From Entamoeba invadens IP1 (lineage: Eukaryota; Evosea; Mastigamoebida; Endamoebidae), in contig NW_004443506.1 of NCBI RefSeq assembly GCF_000330505.1, positions 132,206-196,205 on the forward strand: a DNA stretch of 64,000 nt, written 5' to 3'. The translations under genes and the position numbers were made by a program. Shown piece by piece: positions 44,145-54,740 of this stretch. Positions within the stretch are counted from its first letter, which is position 1; every line of letters starts with the position of its first letter. The notes beneath the pieces are model-generated. The model saw nothing but the letters and a program-made list of their open reading frames with translations, was not told the DNA's origin and searched no databases.

Positions 44145-44927
44145 TTAAAACTTTTGGTTAGCAGACTTAATGATAGTGGCGAATTTACCGGCATCAAGTG
44201 AAGCGCCTCCGACCAAGAAACCGTCGATATCAACCTTCTTGGCTAATTCATCACAATTAGCATTATTAACAGAACCGCCATACTGAATTCTAGTCTCTTC
44301 AGCAACTTCCTTTGAAATGTTAGCAGCCATCCAGTTTCTAATGAAAGCGTGCGCTTCTTGAGCTTGGTCTGGAGTAGCAGTCTTTCCAGTTCCAATAGCC
44401 CAGACTGGTTCATAAGCTAAGACGACGTTTTTCCACTCTTCTTTAGTCAAAGTGGTGTTGATAGCTTTCAATTGTCTTGCTAAGACTTCTTCGGTCTTAT
44501 TTCCAACTCTTTCTGCTTCAGTCTCACCAATGCAAGCGATCACCTTAAGACCAGCTCCAATGGCAACTTTCACCTTTTCGGCAACAACCTCGTCAGTCTC
44601 TTTGAAGATTTGTCTTCTCTCGGAGTGTCCAAGGATTACATATGGGACTTTGCAATCGACTAACATACCAACATGAACTTCTCCAGTGTATGCACCACTC
44701 TTAGTCCATGCATTCTCTGCGGAAACTAAGACATTGGCACCATTGGCTTCACCAGCTAAGATCTGTTGGACCTTTGTTAAGTAGATGAATGGAACACCCA
44801 AAACTACTTCAACCTTTTTAGCCATCTCGGCGTCAACTACGGCAGCAACTCCTTTTGTTAAGGGCTCAATGGACGCATTTGTCCCGTTGCATTTCCAATT
44901 TCCTCCAATGATGAACTTGCGTGGCAT
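44145..44927 (-). CDS. TPI: Triosephosphate isomerase, 260 aa
   Basis: Glycolytic enzyme that interconverts dihydroxyacetone phosphate and glyceraldehyde 3-phosphate in the cytosol. Catalytic residues are all present: Lys12 in GGNWKCNG, His101 in ILGHSERRQ and Glu173 in AYEPVWAIGTGKTATP, whose loop 6 closes over the substrate. The C-terminal phosphate-binding GGS and GGASL motifs are also present. It is about ten residues longer than the usual 250. No introns. The start is ATG 44927, preceded by a TATA-like box. Entamoeba depends on glycolysis for ATP, so a highly expressed gene is expected, and the codon use agrees. Confidence 0.98.
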   Translation of the reverse strand: MPRKFIIGGNWKCNGTNASIEPLTKGVAAVVDAEMAKKVEVVLGVPFIYLTKVQQILAGEANGANVLVSAENAWTKSGAYTGEVHVGMLVDCKVPYVILGHSERRQIFKETDEVVAEKVKVAIGAGLKVIACIGETEAERVGNKTEEVLARQLKAINTTLTKEEWKNVVLAYEPVWAIGTGKTATPDQAQEAHAFIRNWMAANISKEVAEETRIQYGGSVNNANCDELAKKVDIDGFLVGGASLDAGKFATIIKSANQKF

Positions 44928-44936
44928 TATTGATGT

Positions 44937-44946
44937 GTTTAAATTG
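44937..44946 (-). promoter_or_regulatory. TATA-like box CAATTTAAAC of TPI
   Basis: A variant of GTATTTAAA(G/C) about 10 bases before the ATG on the minus strand. The close spacing makes it a weaker call than the other boxes in this window. Confidence 0.4.
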
Positions 44947-46476
44947 CGATGGAGTTGTCCTCTTATTCGAAATGTGACTAAAACTAACGTGGCGGGGCGT
45001 GGATGTTAAGAAAAACAAATGAAGTCGGATTTTTAATTATAAAAATGGTTTTGTGTGCTATTTCTTATAATTTAATAAGGAAATTATAACTAGTAGATAA
45101 CTAGTAGAAATTAGTTATAATTTATTTTTATAATTATTATACTATAATAAATTAATCTAATAGTATTGACATAGTTAGTCACATAATATGACTCACATAC
45201 AATTTTCAGAAGTATTTCTAGTATATTATAATGTTTAGTTTTACCAATTTGACGTAGTTTATTATATAGTTTTTAATATAATATTAATTATATAACAAAC
45301 ATAGTTTATTTGTTACATAATAAATAACAATTGTTTTTTGTATTAATTAACCATACCATTTCTTTTAGTTTATTATGATTTATTTTAACTCCAGTAAATT
45401 TTATGTAAAATGACAAAAGTAATAAAAAGAAGTACAAAAAAGATATTTCAAACAACAAAAATTGCCACTCAAAATAACACATGAGCAAATTTCGTCGTCT
45501 GTAACGACAACAAACATCGAAGTAGACCGTTGTATGACTGATTTAACTTTTAAGCATTATACAATCAAGATACAATAAACTCAATTGCAATATTTTCAAT
45601 ACCTCAATAAGTTAATTTGATATAATCTATTAAAAATGTCTTTTGAATATCAACATAAAATCTAATTATTACACATGAGGAGAAAGTGAATAATACGAAG
45701 TTTTAATAGAATCATTGCATTTGCATTTTTTGTATTATTTCCCGGCATCAAGTGGCGGGGATTAATAATTTTTTTTTTAAATTAAAAGATTTTTTGATTT
45801 ATTTTTAATTTAAAAGAAAACGAAAATATGGTGTTTAATAGTTTCTATTAGAATGATTTTGTTTATAATAAATCATAAAAAATTGAATAATATAATTATA
45901 ACTAAAATTATTAAAAGTAATTAACAAGAGTTTTGGAAAAAATGACAAAATATTTGTTCATTTTAGTTCTACTTTAACATTTATTTAAAATATTACTTTT
46001 TCAAAAACATGGTCAATCATGTTTGTCATTTCCTGATTTTTTATATAAAATTTGTCCTCATATTGTTAAAAATCATAAAAAACAATTGAAACAAAAATAT
46101 AAAAAGCAAAATAATATTATAAACAATCTATAAAGAAGTTAAAATACAAATCCTTCAAAAATCGACCAAGTGATTTCTCCCAAATTTTGCATAAATCTCA
46201 ATTTATTCAATCCCGCTTTTTTCGGTGATAGTTAAGCTATTTTTTATTTTATTAAACTAAAAAGAACTAGTTAATAACTTCCCAGAACGATCGCATTTTT
46301 TCATACTAAAAAACACAATAATACATTAATAATATTATTATAATATAATACTAAGTAGTTAATACTTATATTAATATCGTCAAAAGAATGGGAAATCAAA
46401 AGCAAAGAGATGATAGAAGAAATCAGAAGGAAAGATGAGGGCGTGTGATTGAAAGAAAGAAATAAAACCCTACGCG
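44947..46476. other. 1.5 kb AT-rich spacer
   Basis: No gene or repeat recognised. Short frames (for example 45306-45488) have no support. Confidence 0.45.
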
Positions 46477-46490
46477 GTATAAAAGGAACC
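46477..46490 (+). promoter_or_regulatory. TATA box plus GAAC motif of eIF5A
   Basis: GTATAAAAG (46477-46485) runs into GGAACC (46485-46490), about 20-34 bases before the ATG at 46511. This joins two of the known Entamoeba core elements. Confidence 0.75.
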
Positions 46491-46510
46491 CTTTGGTGTT
46501 TCAAAATGAG

Positions 46511-46978
46511 ATGTCAAGTGATAACGACTTTGAGACTGGAAACGCCGAACACGCAGGAACTTACCCAATGCAATGCTCTGCTTTGAGAAAGGGTGGATAC
46601 GTCGTTATTAAGGGAAGACCATGCAAATTGGTCGAAATGAGCACCTCAAAGACCGGAAAGCACGGACACGCCAAAGTCACTTACTTCGGTTATGACATTT
46701 TCACCGGAAAAAGACTTGATGACGCTTGCCCATCAACCCACAACGTCGAAGTCCCAGACGTCAAGAGAACTGAGTACCCACTCCTCGATGTCGTCGACGG
46801 ATATGCCCACATTTTGCTCGATGACGGAACCGAGAGAGCTGATTTGAAAGTCCCAGAGGGAGAACTCGGAAACAGCATTAAGCAACAATTCGAGGACGGA
46901 GTTTCACTCATCCTTGCTGTCCAGACTGCTATGGGAGAGGAAGCCATTATTGATGCTAAAGAAGCCAAAGATAATTAA
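46511..46978 (+). CDS. eIF5A: Translation initiation factor 5A, 155 aa
   Basis: eIF5A relieves ribosome stalling and needs hypusine. The hypusination loop STSKTGKHGHAK is intact with the modified lysine at residue 50. The N-terminal KOW-like beta barrel (SALRKGGYVVIKGRPCKLVEM) is followed by the OB domain (YPLLDVVDGYAHILLDDGTERADLKVPEGELG). Length is normal. The frame is open further upstream, but only without ATG; ATG 46511 starts MSSDNDFE, typical of the family. Codon use is strongly biased, as for a highly expressed gene. Intronless. Confidence 0.97.
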   Translation: MSSDNDFETGNAEHAGTYPMQCSALRKGGYVVIKGRPCKLVEMSTSKTGKHGHAKVTYFGYDIFTGKRLDDACPSTHNVEVPDVKRTEYPLLDVVDGYAHILLDDGTERADLKVPEGELGNSIKQQFEDGVSLILAVQTAMGEEAIIDAKEAKDN

Positions 46979-47089
46979 ACCTTTTAATTTGTCCTTTTAA
47001 TTATTATGATTTTTTTTATCAATAATTGTTTAACAACTTTAATTGTAATTTTTGAAGAAATCATAAAAATTTAAACACCTTTTTCACAG

Positions 47090-47176
47090 CATGGTCAGTA
47101 TTTTTTATTTTAAACCCGATTTGTCTCTTCGATTTCTTTTAAACAATCGGAAAATGAATAAAAAATCCTGACCGTG
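47090..47176. repeat. Fold-back (inverted) repeat between convergent genes
   Basis: The 32-base arm at 47090-47121 pairs with 47145-47176 at about 24 positions (GGTCAG-ATTTTTTATT core), with a loop of about 23 bases. It is a MITE-like or terminator-like hairpin in the eIF5A 3' region. Confidence 0.6.
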
Positions 47177-47237
47177 TTCACAACCGATAAAAATGAAACA
47201 CTCACAAAAGTGTTTGTGATACAAAAAAGACTTAGGG

Positions 47238-47546
47238 TCATTCAGTCCTTTTCATTGTGTCGCAATAGCTTGGCGGTGAATTGGATTCACCTGCAAGCGG
47301 GTGAGACTTTCTATACACATATGGCGGCATGAAGATTGGTGGTGACCTTGGATGAATGTTCTTGATTGGGATAGGTTTGGAGTGTGGTCTACTGTTCATT
47401 TCACTGTCTTCTTCGCCATGACAAACCAAGGGTTCAGACTTGGTTGTATGTATCCTTTCAAAAAATTTACATCGAAGAGGGTTAAGGAGTCCTTCAAAAT
47501 AGCGATCCCTGATTCTTTCATAATCAACAATGCCGTTTGAGGCCAT
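47238..47546 (-). CDS. Unrecognised small protein, 102 aa
   Basis: The ATG at 47546 opens MASNGIVDYERIRDRYFEGLLNP and so on. A non-ATG extension upstream is ignored. The second half is proline-rich (RPHSKPIPIKNIHPRSPPIFMPPYVY), which suggests an unstructured tail with possible SH3 or other short-motif binding. No signal peptide or membrane segment. Host-like codon use and a complete frame support a real gene, although the size is modest. Function unknown. Confidence 0.55.
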   Translation of the reverse strand: MASNGIVDYERIRDRYFEGLLNPLRCKFFERIHTTKSEPLVCHGEEDSEMNSRPHSKPIPIKNIHPRSPPIFMPPYVYRKSHPLAGESNSPPSYCDTMKRTE

Positions 47547-47804
47547 GTTTCCTCTTACACTTCTCTTTTTTTCTTCCCCCAATAATTCTCTTATTCTGTA
47601 TTCTCAATCTCCCTTTTATTGTATTTTGTTTTAGTTGTTCAATAGTTTAAATATAATTATATAGTGGTTTCTCATTTTTATTTTGATTAATTGAGATACT
47701 ATTAAAAAGTAACACAGAAGCTATAAAGAGTTTTAGTTGTTATTTCTATAATTAAAACCACCCCAAAATAAATTCATTTATAATTATATCAATAGTAAAA
47801 TAAA

Positions 47805-49133
47805 CTATAAATTATTCTTGATTAGATACTCCAAAACCGACTTCTTTCCATTTTCAAACGATGACAAGTCGAATTTTTTTCTTCCCACCTCCCAATCGAG
47901 ATTAACCATTTTACAAACCATTTTTAAATAACTGACCAACTCCTCCAAGTCCTTCATTTTATTGATAAAGTTGACCATGTTTTCCTTCTTCTTTCCTTTC
48001 TCCACAATTCTCAAAAATTCAAAAGGAGTTGGGACATTGACATTCCCAACTAGTAAAGTGTTTTTCATTAACCCAACTCGCCCAAAGAGTGTCAAATAAA
48101 GACTTTGAAGGTCTTGTGAAAGTGTTTCAAATTGTTCGAACAAATCTTTGGGGTCTTCATTATTCCCAATTTTGTCATTCTCTTTAAAGGTCTTTATTGT
48201 ATCACGAGAAGTATCTGTGTTCTCCAAGTCTTCAACATTCATCTGTTCTTCTTCCTTGGTGATCTCTTCAATTGATTTCATTTGAATGTTAATGTCTTGT
48301 TCGTCTTCTCTCTTTTGGGTATTATAAAGTTGGATAGATGCTCTTTCATTCAAAATGTCATTTAATTCAGCTATTTCCTGTTCTGTTTGGAGGTCTCGTG
48401 TTACATCCTTTGTTATAGCTTTACAATAAACAACTGGATTTGATTCTTCTTTGGTCGTGTTGAGTGGTTCATTGTCGACATCTTTTAATATACAGACTTG
48501 TACATTCTTCACTTCCTGTGAATCTAATAATTGCTTTGATATGTTTTGCATCATCCCATCATCATCTTCTTCAATTAATGGTTCCAGTGTTTCTAATGTG
48601 TCGCCATATTCATCTGAACTCTCTTTGATTTGTTCTTCGATGATTGTTTCTAACTTGTTTATTTTTTCAGGAGAGTTTTGTTGGGAATCTTTTGGTTTAA
48701 TGGGTTCAGCCTGAGGACTCTCTGATTGATTCTTTGATATAATATTCTTTTCTCCATTTTCGCAGTCAAAAGAAACATCCTCACTCTCATCCATTTTCTC
48801 AAAAGAACTTCCCATATCTAGAGTATGTCCAAGATCTTCTTCATCAACACTATGATCCATTTTAACTACTACATCTGACAAATGTTTTGCAGACTGTTCA
48901 TTAATTATTTCACCCATATCCGTGTATGTTATCGTCTTATTCTCGTCAGTTAATTTCTGAGATATCTTCATTGAAGTAGCAGTTTGAAGAGATGCATCTC
49001 TTTCTATAACTTCTTGAGTAAATTCTCCAGAATGTATATCCTCATCAAGATATTCGCGGTTTTGCTGAAAACATGAAACGAGTGGTGAGCGGGATATGTC
49101 TTTAAATTCAACCTTCACATCGTTTGCTATCAT
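47805..49133 (-). CDS. Unrecognised acidic protein, 442 aa
   Basis: A complete ORF from ATG 49133. The first 300 residues are strongly acidic and low-complexity (many Glu, Asp, Ser, with repeated E-E-x-x motifs such as ETLEPLIEEDDDGMMQ), probably disordered. The last 130 residues (DLFEQFETLSQDLQSLYLTLFGRVGLMKNT... LEYLIKNNL) are helical and may form a globular or coiled-coil end domain. No introns, signal peptide or catalytic motif. Codon use is AT-rich but host-like. Function unknown; an adaptor or chromatin-type acidic protein would be speculation. Confidence 0.65.
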   Translation of the reverse strand: MIANDVKVEFKDISRSPLVSCFQQNREYLDEDIHSGEFTQEVIERDASLQTATSMKISQKLTDENKTITYTDMGEIINEQSAKHLSDVVVKMDHSVDEEDLGHTLDMGSSFEKMDESEDVSFDCENGEKNIISKNQSESPQAEPIKPKDSQQNSPEKINKLETIIEEQIKESSDEYGDTLETLEPLIEEDDDGMMQNISKQLLDSQEVKNVQVCILKDVDNEPLNTTKEESNPVVYCKAITKDVTRDLQTEQEIAELNDILNERASIQLYNTQKREDEQDINIQMKSIEEITKEEEQMNVEDLENTDTSRDTIKTFKENDKIGNNEDPKDLFEQFETLSQDLQSLYLTLFGRVGLMKNTLLVGNVNVPTPFEFLRIVEKGKKKENMVNFINKMKDLEELVSYLKMVCKMVNLDWEVGRKKFDLSSFENGKKSVLEYLIKNNL

Positions 49134-49744
49134 TTTGTAATAAAGTTCAAACCTCTCTATCTTTTTTCAACCATTTTCAAGTCTATTCTATTTTTGGATT
49201 AGATGCTTTAATTTTTTTCCTTCTAATAACATTTTAATAACATTTAAATTATAATATTAATTATTATTTTAATTAAATCATCAATTGAATTTACGAAAAC
49301 AAACATTATTTATTAATTATTAAAATACTATTATATAATAAAACAAAAACAGTGTTGTTTGGTATAGTTTTTAATTTGGTTTAATAATAACTTGGTTTTA
49401 ATTAAATAATGTAATTAATATTTATAATAATAATATATATATAATATGATATATAATTATGGTTCACAAATTTATATAATTTAATTCAAAAAAAAATGCT
49501 AAGTTCAATAACATTATATTTTTTTAAATAAAAATAATTAAGTGATTGATTTTTACATGGTAAATATAGAATAAATTCCCTAACAATAACAGAAAAATGT
49601 TGTTATAAAAACAATTGGTTATTTTGAATAATACAAAATCTTATTTTAATTATTATATAGTAACTATTAATCCATTTTTTTAAAGGATACCTTTAATAGT
49701 TGAGTGGTGAAAAAAATATATGTTAAACATAAACTAGTAAATGT
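49134..49744. other. Divergent AT-rich spacer
   Basis: Between two divergent genes. Only A/T runs are seen. Confidence 0.45.
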
Positions 49745-50158
49745 ATGCTACGTCGCAAAACAAGAAAGAGCACGAAAATGAATAACGAAGAACGAGAAGA
49801 CGAACTGAAAAAGCCAAGAAAGACAGACGTTCCACCAAAGGCAATCTCAGTTGTCACAGTATCATCCTCAACCTCGTCATATACAAATATTTTTGATAAA
49901 ATCAAGGACGACAATTCCTCAACTAAATCAAAAATCATCAACTCAACCGAAACAACCGGAACAGAAGAACCTAAGATATCCAAAAATGCTGATAAAAACA
50001 AAAGGGCTTATAAAGGAAAATTAATTGCACTCACACCACTTAACCTCCGAAACAACGGAAAAGATGCTTTTAGGTATAAACTTATCGAACACCGCATCGT
50101 TCTTTGGCTCACACCGGTGCTCGAGGGAAAGGTCTTTCCATACCCAAAGCCCAAGTAG
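49745..50158 (+). CDS. Unrecognised basic protein, 137 aa
   Basis: ATG 49745 opens MLRRKTRKSTKMNNEERED. The product is Lys/Ser/Thr-rich and probably disordered for its first 85 residues. A more ordered C-terminal part follows (KGKLIALTPLNLRNNGKDAFRYKLIEHRIVLWLTPVLEGKVF), ending PYPKPK. No signal peptide or membrane helix. The frame and host-like codons (GTC, ATC, CTC) support it. It may be a partial view of a longer spliced gene; no clear GTTTGT site was found near its end. Confidence 0.5.
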   Translation: MLRRKTRKSTKMNNEEREDELKKPRKTDVPPKAISVVTVSSSTSSYTNIFDKIKDDNSSTKSKIINSTETTGTEEPKISKNADKNKRAYKGKLIALTPLNLRNNGKDAFRYKLIEHRIVLWLTPVLEGKVFPYPKPK

Positions 50159-50772
50159 TACTTTGTTCTTAAGATTCGGTCAATAGTGTATAAGGCGATG
50201 AGTTGAGGGAATTGCATCTCACTTTTAATTAATTTAGTGTTCTAATAAATTTACTATTTTATATTATAATTGTTTTTTTATAAGACAAATGTCATAATTG
50301 AGTATTATATATTTGTATGATTATTAATTTTTTATTAAAAATTTCGAAATTAAAATATTATTAAATATACTATAATTGTATCATAAAATTGACCAAAATT
50401 TAAAAATTATTGTTATTAGATTAATAAAACTTCAAAATGTGCTGACTAATAATATTAGTAAAAATACCATAAAAATACCATTATTATTGTGATATCAATT
50501 TTAGCAAATAAACCATATAAATTTTATATAAATTTATTAAAAAACACAATAAAAAAATTATCAATATTATTTTTTCACATCAAATTATAATAAACTGAAA
50601 TTATTAAATAATACTATTACAAATGATTACAACTTTTTTATAATGCATTTTTGAGACTGTTATAAATGTAGTATAATTTATTAATAGTGATTAACATTAA
50701 ATTACAAATTCCTTACAGAACACGATTAACTATAAAAAGCCATAAAAAACTATAACAGGGTTGACAAGTGAA
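50159..50772. other. AT-rich convergent spacer
   Basis: No features recognised between two convergent genes. Confidence 0.45.
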
Positions 50773-51123
50773 TTAAGGCTGGGCGATGATTGGCTGGTCT
50801 TTCTGTTGGATCTTGTAGTGTTCCATGAATTTATTAATTTCAGCTGTTTTTGATTTGATACTTTCGTTGAGTTGCTCCATAACTTGGTTGATTTGTTCAA
50901 TCGATTTGTTGACGGCGGGAATAATCTCGGAGGCTGTTCGCTCGACCATTACACCGTTGACTAAACGGAAACACTTACGTGTTGGTTCAACCTTCGCAAG
51001 TACGTCCAACACTACACGATGTTCTTTCAGTGTCGAATCCATGTCAGCCAATTGACGAGCTAAGAGGTTCTGATCTTGTTTCAATTGCTGAAGCTGGGTC
51101 AAGACTACTTGCTGCGGGTTCAT
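50773..51123 (-). CDS. PFDN2: Prefoldin subunit 2, 116 aa
   Basis: A beta-type subunit of the prefoldin hexamer, which passes unfolded actin and tubulin to the CCT chaperonin. The N-terminal helix (VVLTQLQQLKQDQNLLARQLADMDSTLKEHRVVLDVL) and C-terminal helix (NKSIEQINQVMEQLNESIKSKTAEINKFMEHY) form the coiled coil. Between them, AKVEPTRKCFRLVNGVMVERTASEIIP is the strongly conserved beta-hairpin of PFDN2. Length is normal, the frame complete and the gene intronless. A TATA/GAAC element lies just upstream. Confidence 0.95.
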   Translation of the reverse strand: MNPQQVVLTQLQQLKQDQNLLARQLADMDSTLKEHRVVLDVLAKVEPTRKCFRLVNGVMVERTASEIIPAVNKSIEQINQVMEQLNESIKSKTAEINKFMEHYKIQQKDQPIIAQP

Positions 51124-51135
51124 TGGACTTTTGTA

Positions 51136-51147
51136 GTTCTTTTTATA
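51136..51147 (-). promoter_or_regulatory. TATA-GAAC element of prefoldin 2
   Basis: TATAAAAAGAAC on the minus strand, 13-24 bases before the ATG at 51123. Confidence 0.6.
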
Positions 51148-51721
51148 GTTTTAAAATAATATCACCTTGTGTTGTTGTCTAGTTATATGTATTAAATCTT
51201 TAGTTAATACTACTTTCCTTTAATTAACGATCTAATTATCTATTTTTTGGTTATAATTAACGAGTTAATTGTAAAAAAAATAATTTAATTTAATTATAAT
51301 AAAACAATTGAGATTGATTATTATTATTTCTTTTATCATCGTAAATTGAAAAAAGTGTTAATATAAAATTACATGTTATATTATTATTCTGTCTAAAAAA
51401 TAAAATCCAAAAAAAACTGTACCATTTATTTATTTTAATAATTTATATATATTATTATTTTATAAGATATTATTATTTGATTATAATTTCAACTTTATTA
51501 ATAATTATATTATCAATAATTAAAATATATACAAAATGCGTTTTTGGGATTTGACGTTCAAAAATAACAAAATTATTCAATAATATAATGTTTTATAAAA
51601 ATTTAAATTAAATAGTAAAAAACCTATAAAATTAAACTAGTCTTAGTTTAAAAAATTGAATGGTGGTTGATGTGGAAACAAACACTTTTTTGTCCGCCCG
51701 ATTTTACCCGTCCAAACAATG
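51148..51721. other. AT-rich spacer
   Basis: No gene or repeat recognised. Confidence 0.45.
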
Positions 51722-51877
51722 CTAAAATAATTTGCATTTGTTGCGTTCTTCTTTTATTCTACCCAAAACTGCGTCCAGACCAATAATGTCCAATATGACA
51801 TCGAACATGTCATCAAGTTGTAAAGCGGCTTTAGCAGAGTCAGAGAGTGTGTATATTACATATACAAATGTATACAT
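51722..51877 (-). CDS. Possible small gene or 3' exon, 51 codons
   Basis: A minus-strand frame ends in TAG at 51722. It encodes SDSAKAALQLDDMFDVILDIIGLDAVLGRIKEERNKCKLF, a well-formed amphipathic helical segment with host-like codons (GAC, CTG, GCC). The first ten residues (MYTFVYVIYT) look like translated intron, so this could be the last exon of a short spliced gene whose 5' part I could not join convincingly. No family recognised. Confidence 0.35.
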   Translation of the reverse strand: MYTFVYVIYTLSDSAKAALQLDDMFDVILDIIGLDAVLGRIKEERNKCKLF

Positions 51878-52856
51878 GTTGTCATGGACTTTTTCTTATC
51901 GGCTAAATCATTTGAACCTTAACCAAATTATTAAGTGGCTCACTTATCATTTTTGGCTTTAGCTACTATTCTACGTCCTTATATTTTTAATTTCGCTTGT
52001 TTTGTTGAGTCTTGTTGTATTTTCTTAATTATTGAAGTTTTTTATTACAATTATTACAAATAGTATATTTAATACTTTTATGTTAATTTTTATAGTTAAA
52101 TTATAGTAAATATAGGGTATGTTGTATATTATTTATAAAAGACTTTTTTTGGTAATTAAATGTTAAAAAATCTTTTTCAATTCTTAAATATTGTCGATTT
52201 GATAATAACATAACTAATTAATTATAGTACAATGAAATGATTATAAATTGTAATACATTTTTGTAAATCAACAATACCAGTTAAAATTGTCTCTTTTTCT
52301 ATGATTCAACACAAATACACATTTATTTGTCGTAAAGTAGAATGTAAAATTGTTTTTTAATATTGAAAGTTATTTAGAAGTTATACTAGGTTTTAATTTA
52401 CCAAACAATTTAAATTCAAGAAAATATTTTTTAAGGACAAACCAGTTATCTATTCGTTGTATCACAAATATACATTATTAAAAATAGTTATTTTATAATA
52501 AAATTATTATATTTACTAGAATTGTCTATATCTAAAATAGAAATAGGAAAAAAAGTATTTATAAATATAATCAGTTGATTTTTAGCTTGTATTTTCAAAA
52601 TGCGTATAGTTTAAATAGTATTAAAATAATTAAAAAAATTTATGGAAAAAACAAAGGTTGGGTATAAAAACAAAAAAATTTGTCATCTAATCGCCACAAT
52701 AATGAAAAAGTTGAATGATAATCCATGATTTTTCGATACTCTTCTGAGTGACCAAAACAACAAATGATATTCTTTACTCAATAATTAATTGGTTCTCACT
52801 TAATGTTTGGTTTCTGTATTGAAAGTAAAGAGTGATAATAATTATAATTATAATTA
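51878..52856. other. AT-rich spacer
   Basis: No gene recognised. It leads into the microsatellite. Confidence 0.45.
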
Positions 52857-52857
52857 T

Positions 52858-53194
<337 letters not shown>

Positions 53195-53339
53195 TAGTCA
53201 GTCTATAAACGGGACCTTCATTGACTACCACCTCTTAAAATAGATTTATTTTTTCTATTTCGAACCATATTCAAATTATAATGATAGGAAATAGGAATAT
53301 TAGTAAATATTTCATCTGGTTCCCGAAATCAAGAAATGC

Positions 53340-53600
53340 CGAAAAATCACCTCGAGTCAGTGGAAACCGAGTGAGACGGAGCATTTAAAAGAAGGCTCAT
53401 AAAGACGCACTCGAACAGTCTGTTTGTGCACCGTTTCACCCACTTTCCAAGTCCTCCCTTGGCGCGGATCCCTTCTGATACCCCCAAGCGGGGGGACCAC
53501 ATCCGCGTCCACACAGTACGGACAAGGAAAGTGGGTGACATGGGGACGCACAAACAGTGGCTGAAAAGTGGACTTCCTTCAAAAAACACTCGCGGCAAAT
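53340..53600. ncRNA. GC-rich self-complementary island, candidate structured RNA or fold-back element
   Basis: A block of about 260 bases with far higher GC than the surrounding spacer. GTTTGTGC (about 53420) pairs with GCACAAAC (about 53547), TCACCCACTTTCC pairs with GGAAAGTGGGTGA (about 53526), and GCGCGGAT (about 53461) pairs with ATCCGCGT (about 53502), giving a long nested hairpin. Frames are open on both strands but look non-coding. No T-run terminator follows closely. It matches no tRNA or 5S pattern I know. It could be an ncRNA gene or a short palindromic mobile element. Confidence 0.4.
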
Positions 53601-54665
53601 ATTTTATTTTGGTAAAGGTGGTGGTCAATGTAGGTAAACATAAGTCCAAAAAATAATATAATAAATATAACTATTTTAAAACTAAATAACCAATAACACA
53701 ACCAATAACATAAAAAAGGTTAAAACCACTTGACCAATCATTTTCAAACATCTCAAAGTGAATAAAAATGGTTGATTTGGTAATATTTTTGAACAAAATA
53801 ACGGGAAATATTGCTAAAAACTTCAAGGAAAGTTTAACAGTCTAATCAAAAATCAATGAGTTGATAAGTTGGTTGGTTGAAATAACATCACTCTCTATTT
53901 TCGACGCATTTTCTTTCTTTGATTTTCGTTGTTTTATATTAACATTTACAGTTGTTTGACTTGTTGTCGTATTTGATCGTTTAATGTGTGTTCACAAACA
54001 TGTTTTTGAACATATCATGATCGTTTTTATAGTTTAGGTCGCGTACAAATAATTCGTTTTATTTGTTGTTGTAAAAAAGCATCACTTCTATGTTTTTAGT
54101 GAATTGTTGGCAATCAAATTTATTGTTTTTGCACATAATTTTCAAGTCGTAAAAAATTAAAAAAATCAATTAATAATATTTAATAAATAAATAATATTTA
54201 AATAAAAAATAAAGTTTTCAGACCAACTTTATTAATAAATTTTTATCAAACAATTATTATTGTTATTATTATTACAAAATATTTGTGGGAGTTAATAATA
54301 TTAATACACAAAGAATTAAATAAAAATAAAATGAAATGTATTTTTCATTAAAATAAATTTATTATTAATATATTATATTTAATTAAAAAAAAAACAATAA
54401 CGAACTCCACTTTTTAGATTTATTCAAATTTATTAATTATTAATTAATTTTAAGTTATATTTTTGTTTTTTTTAAATGAATAAACCCAATTTCTTGCACT
54501 ACAAAAGAATTAATTTAGAAACAAAGTTTCATTTCTAAGAATCAAACCATACATTATAGTTTATTACTTAGGCAATAAAGTAATAGAAAAAGTGTTGACT
54601 TGACAAATTTATCTTCATGTGACTCAACTACAAAAAGTTCAAATAAGAATTCAAATTAATACAAA
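53601..54665. other. AT-rich spacer upstream of the PAK-like gene
   Basis: No gene recognised. Confidence 0.45.
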
Positions 54666-54740
54666 ATGCCAATACCAAACTCCTCAAAATGCCTCAAAAA
54701 CTTGAATTTCAAGGAACTTGGGCCTCAAACTGTTTTTTAG
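54666..54740 (+). CDS. Upstream overlapping short ORF of the PAK-like gene
   Basis: An ATG at 54666, 23 bases before the main ATG 54689 and in another frame, encodes 24 codons starting MPIPNSSKCLKNL and stops inside the main gene. With short Entamoeba leaders it may or may not be transcribed. If it is, it could lower translation of the main frame. Confidence 0.3.
   Translation: MPIPNSSKCLKNLNFKELGPQTVF

Noticed and set aside
53347..53656. Open frames on both strands of the GC-rich island
   Set aside because: They mirror each other through the inverted repeats and show no protein-like composition or family resemblance.
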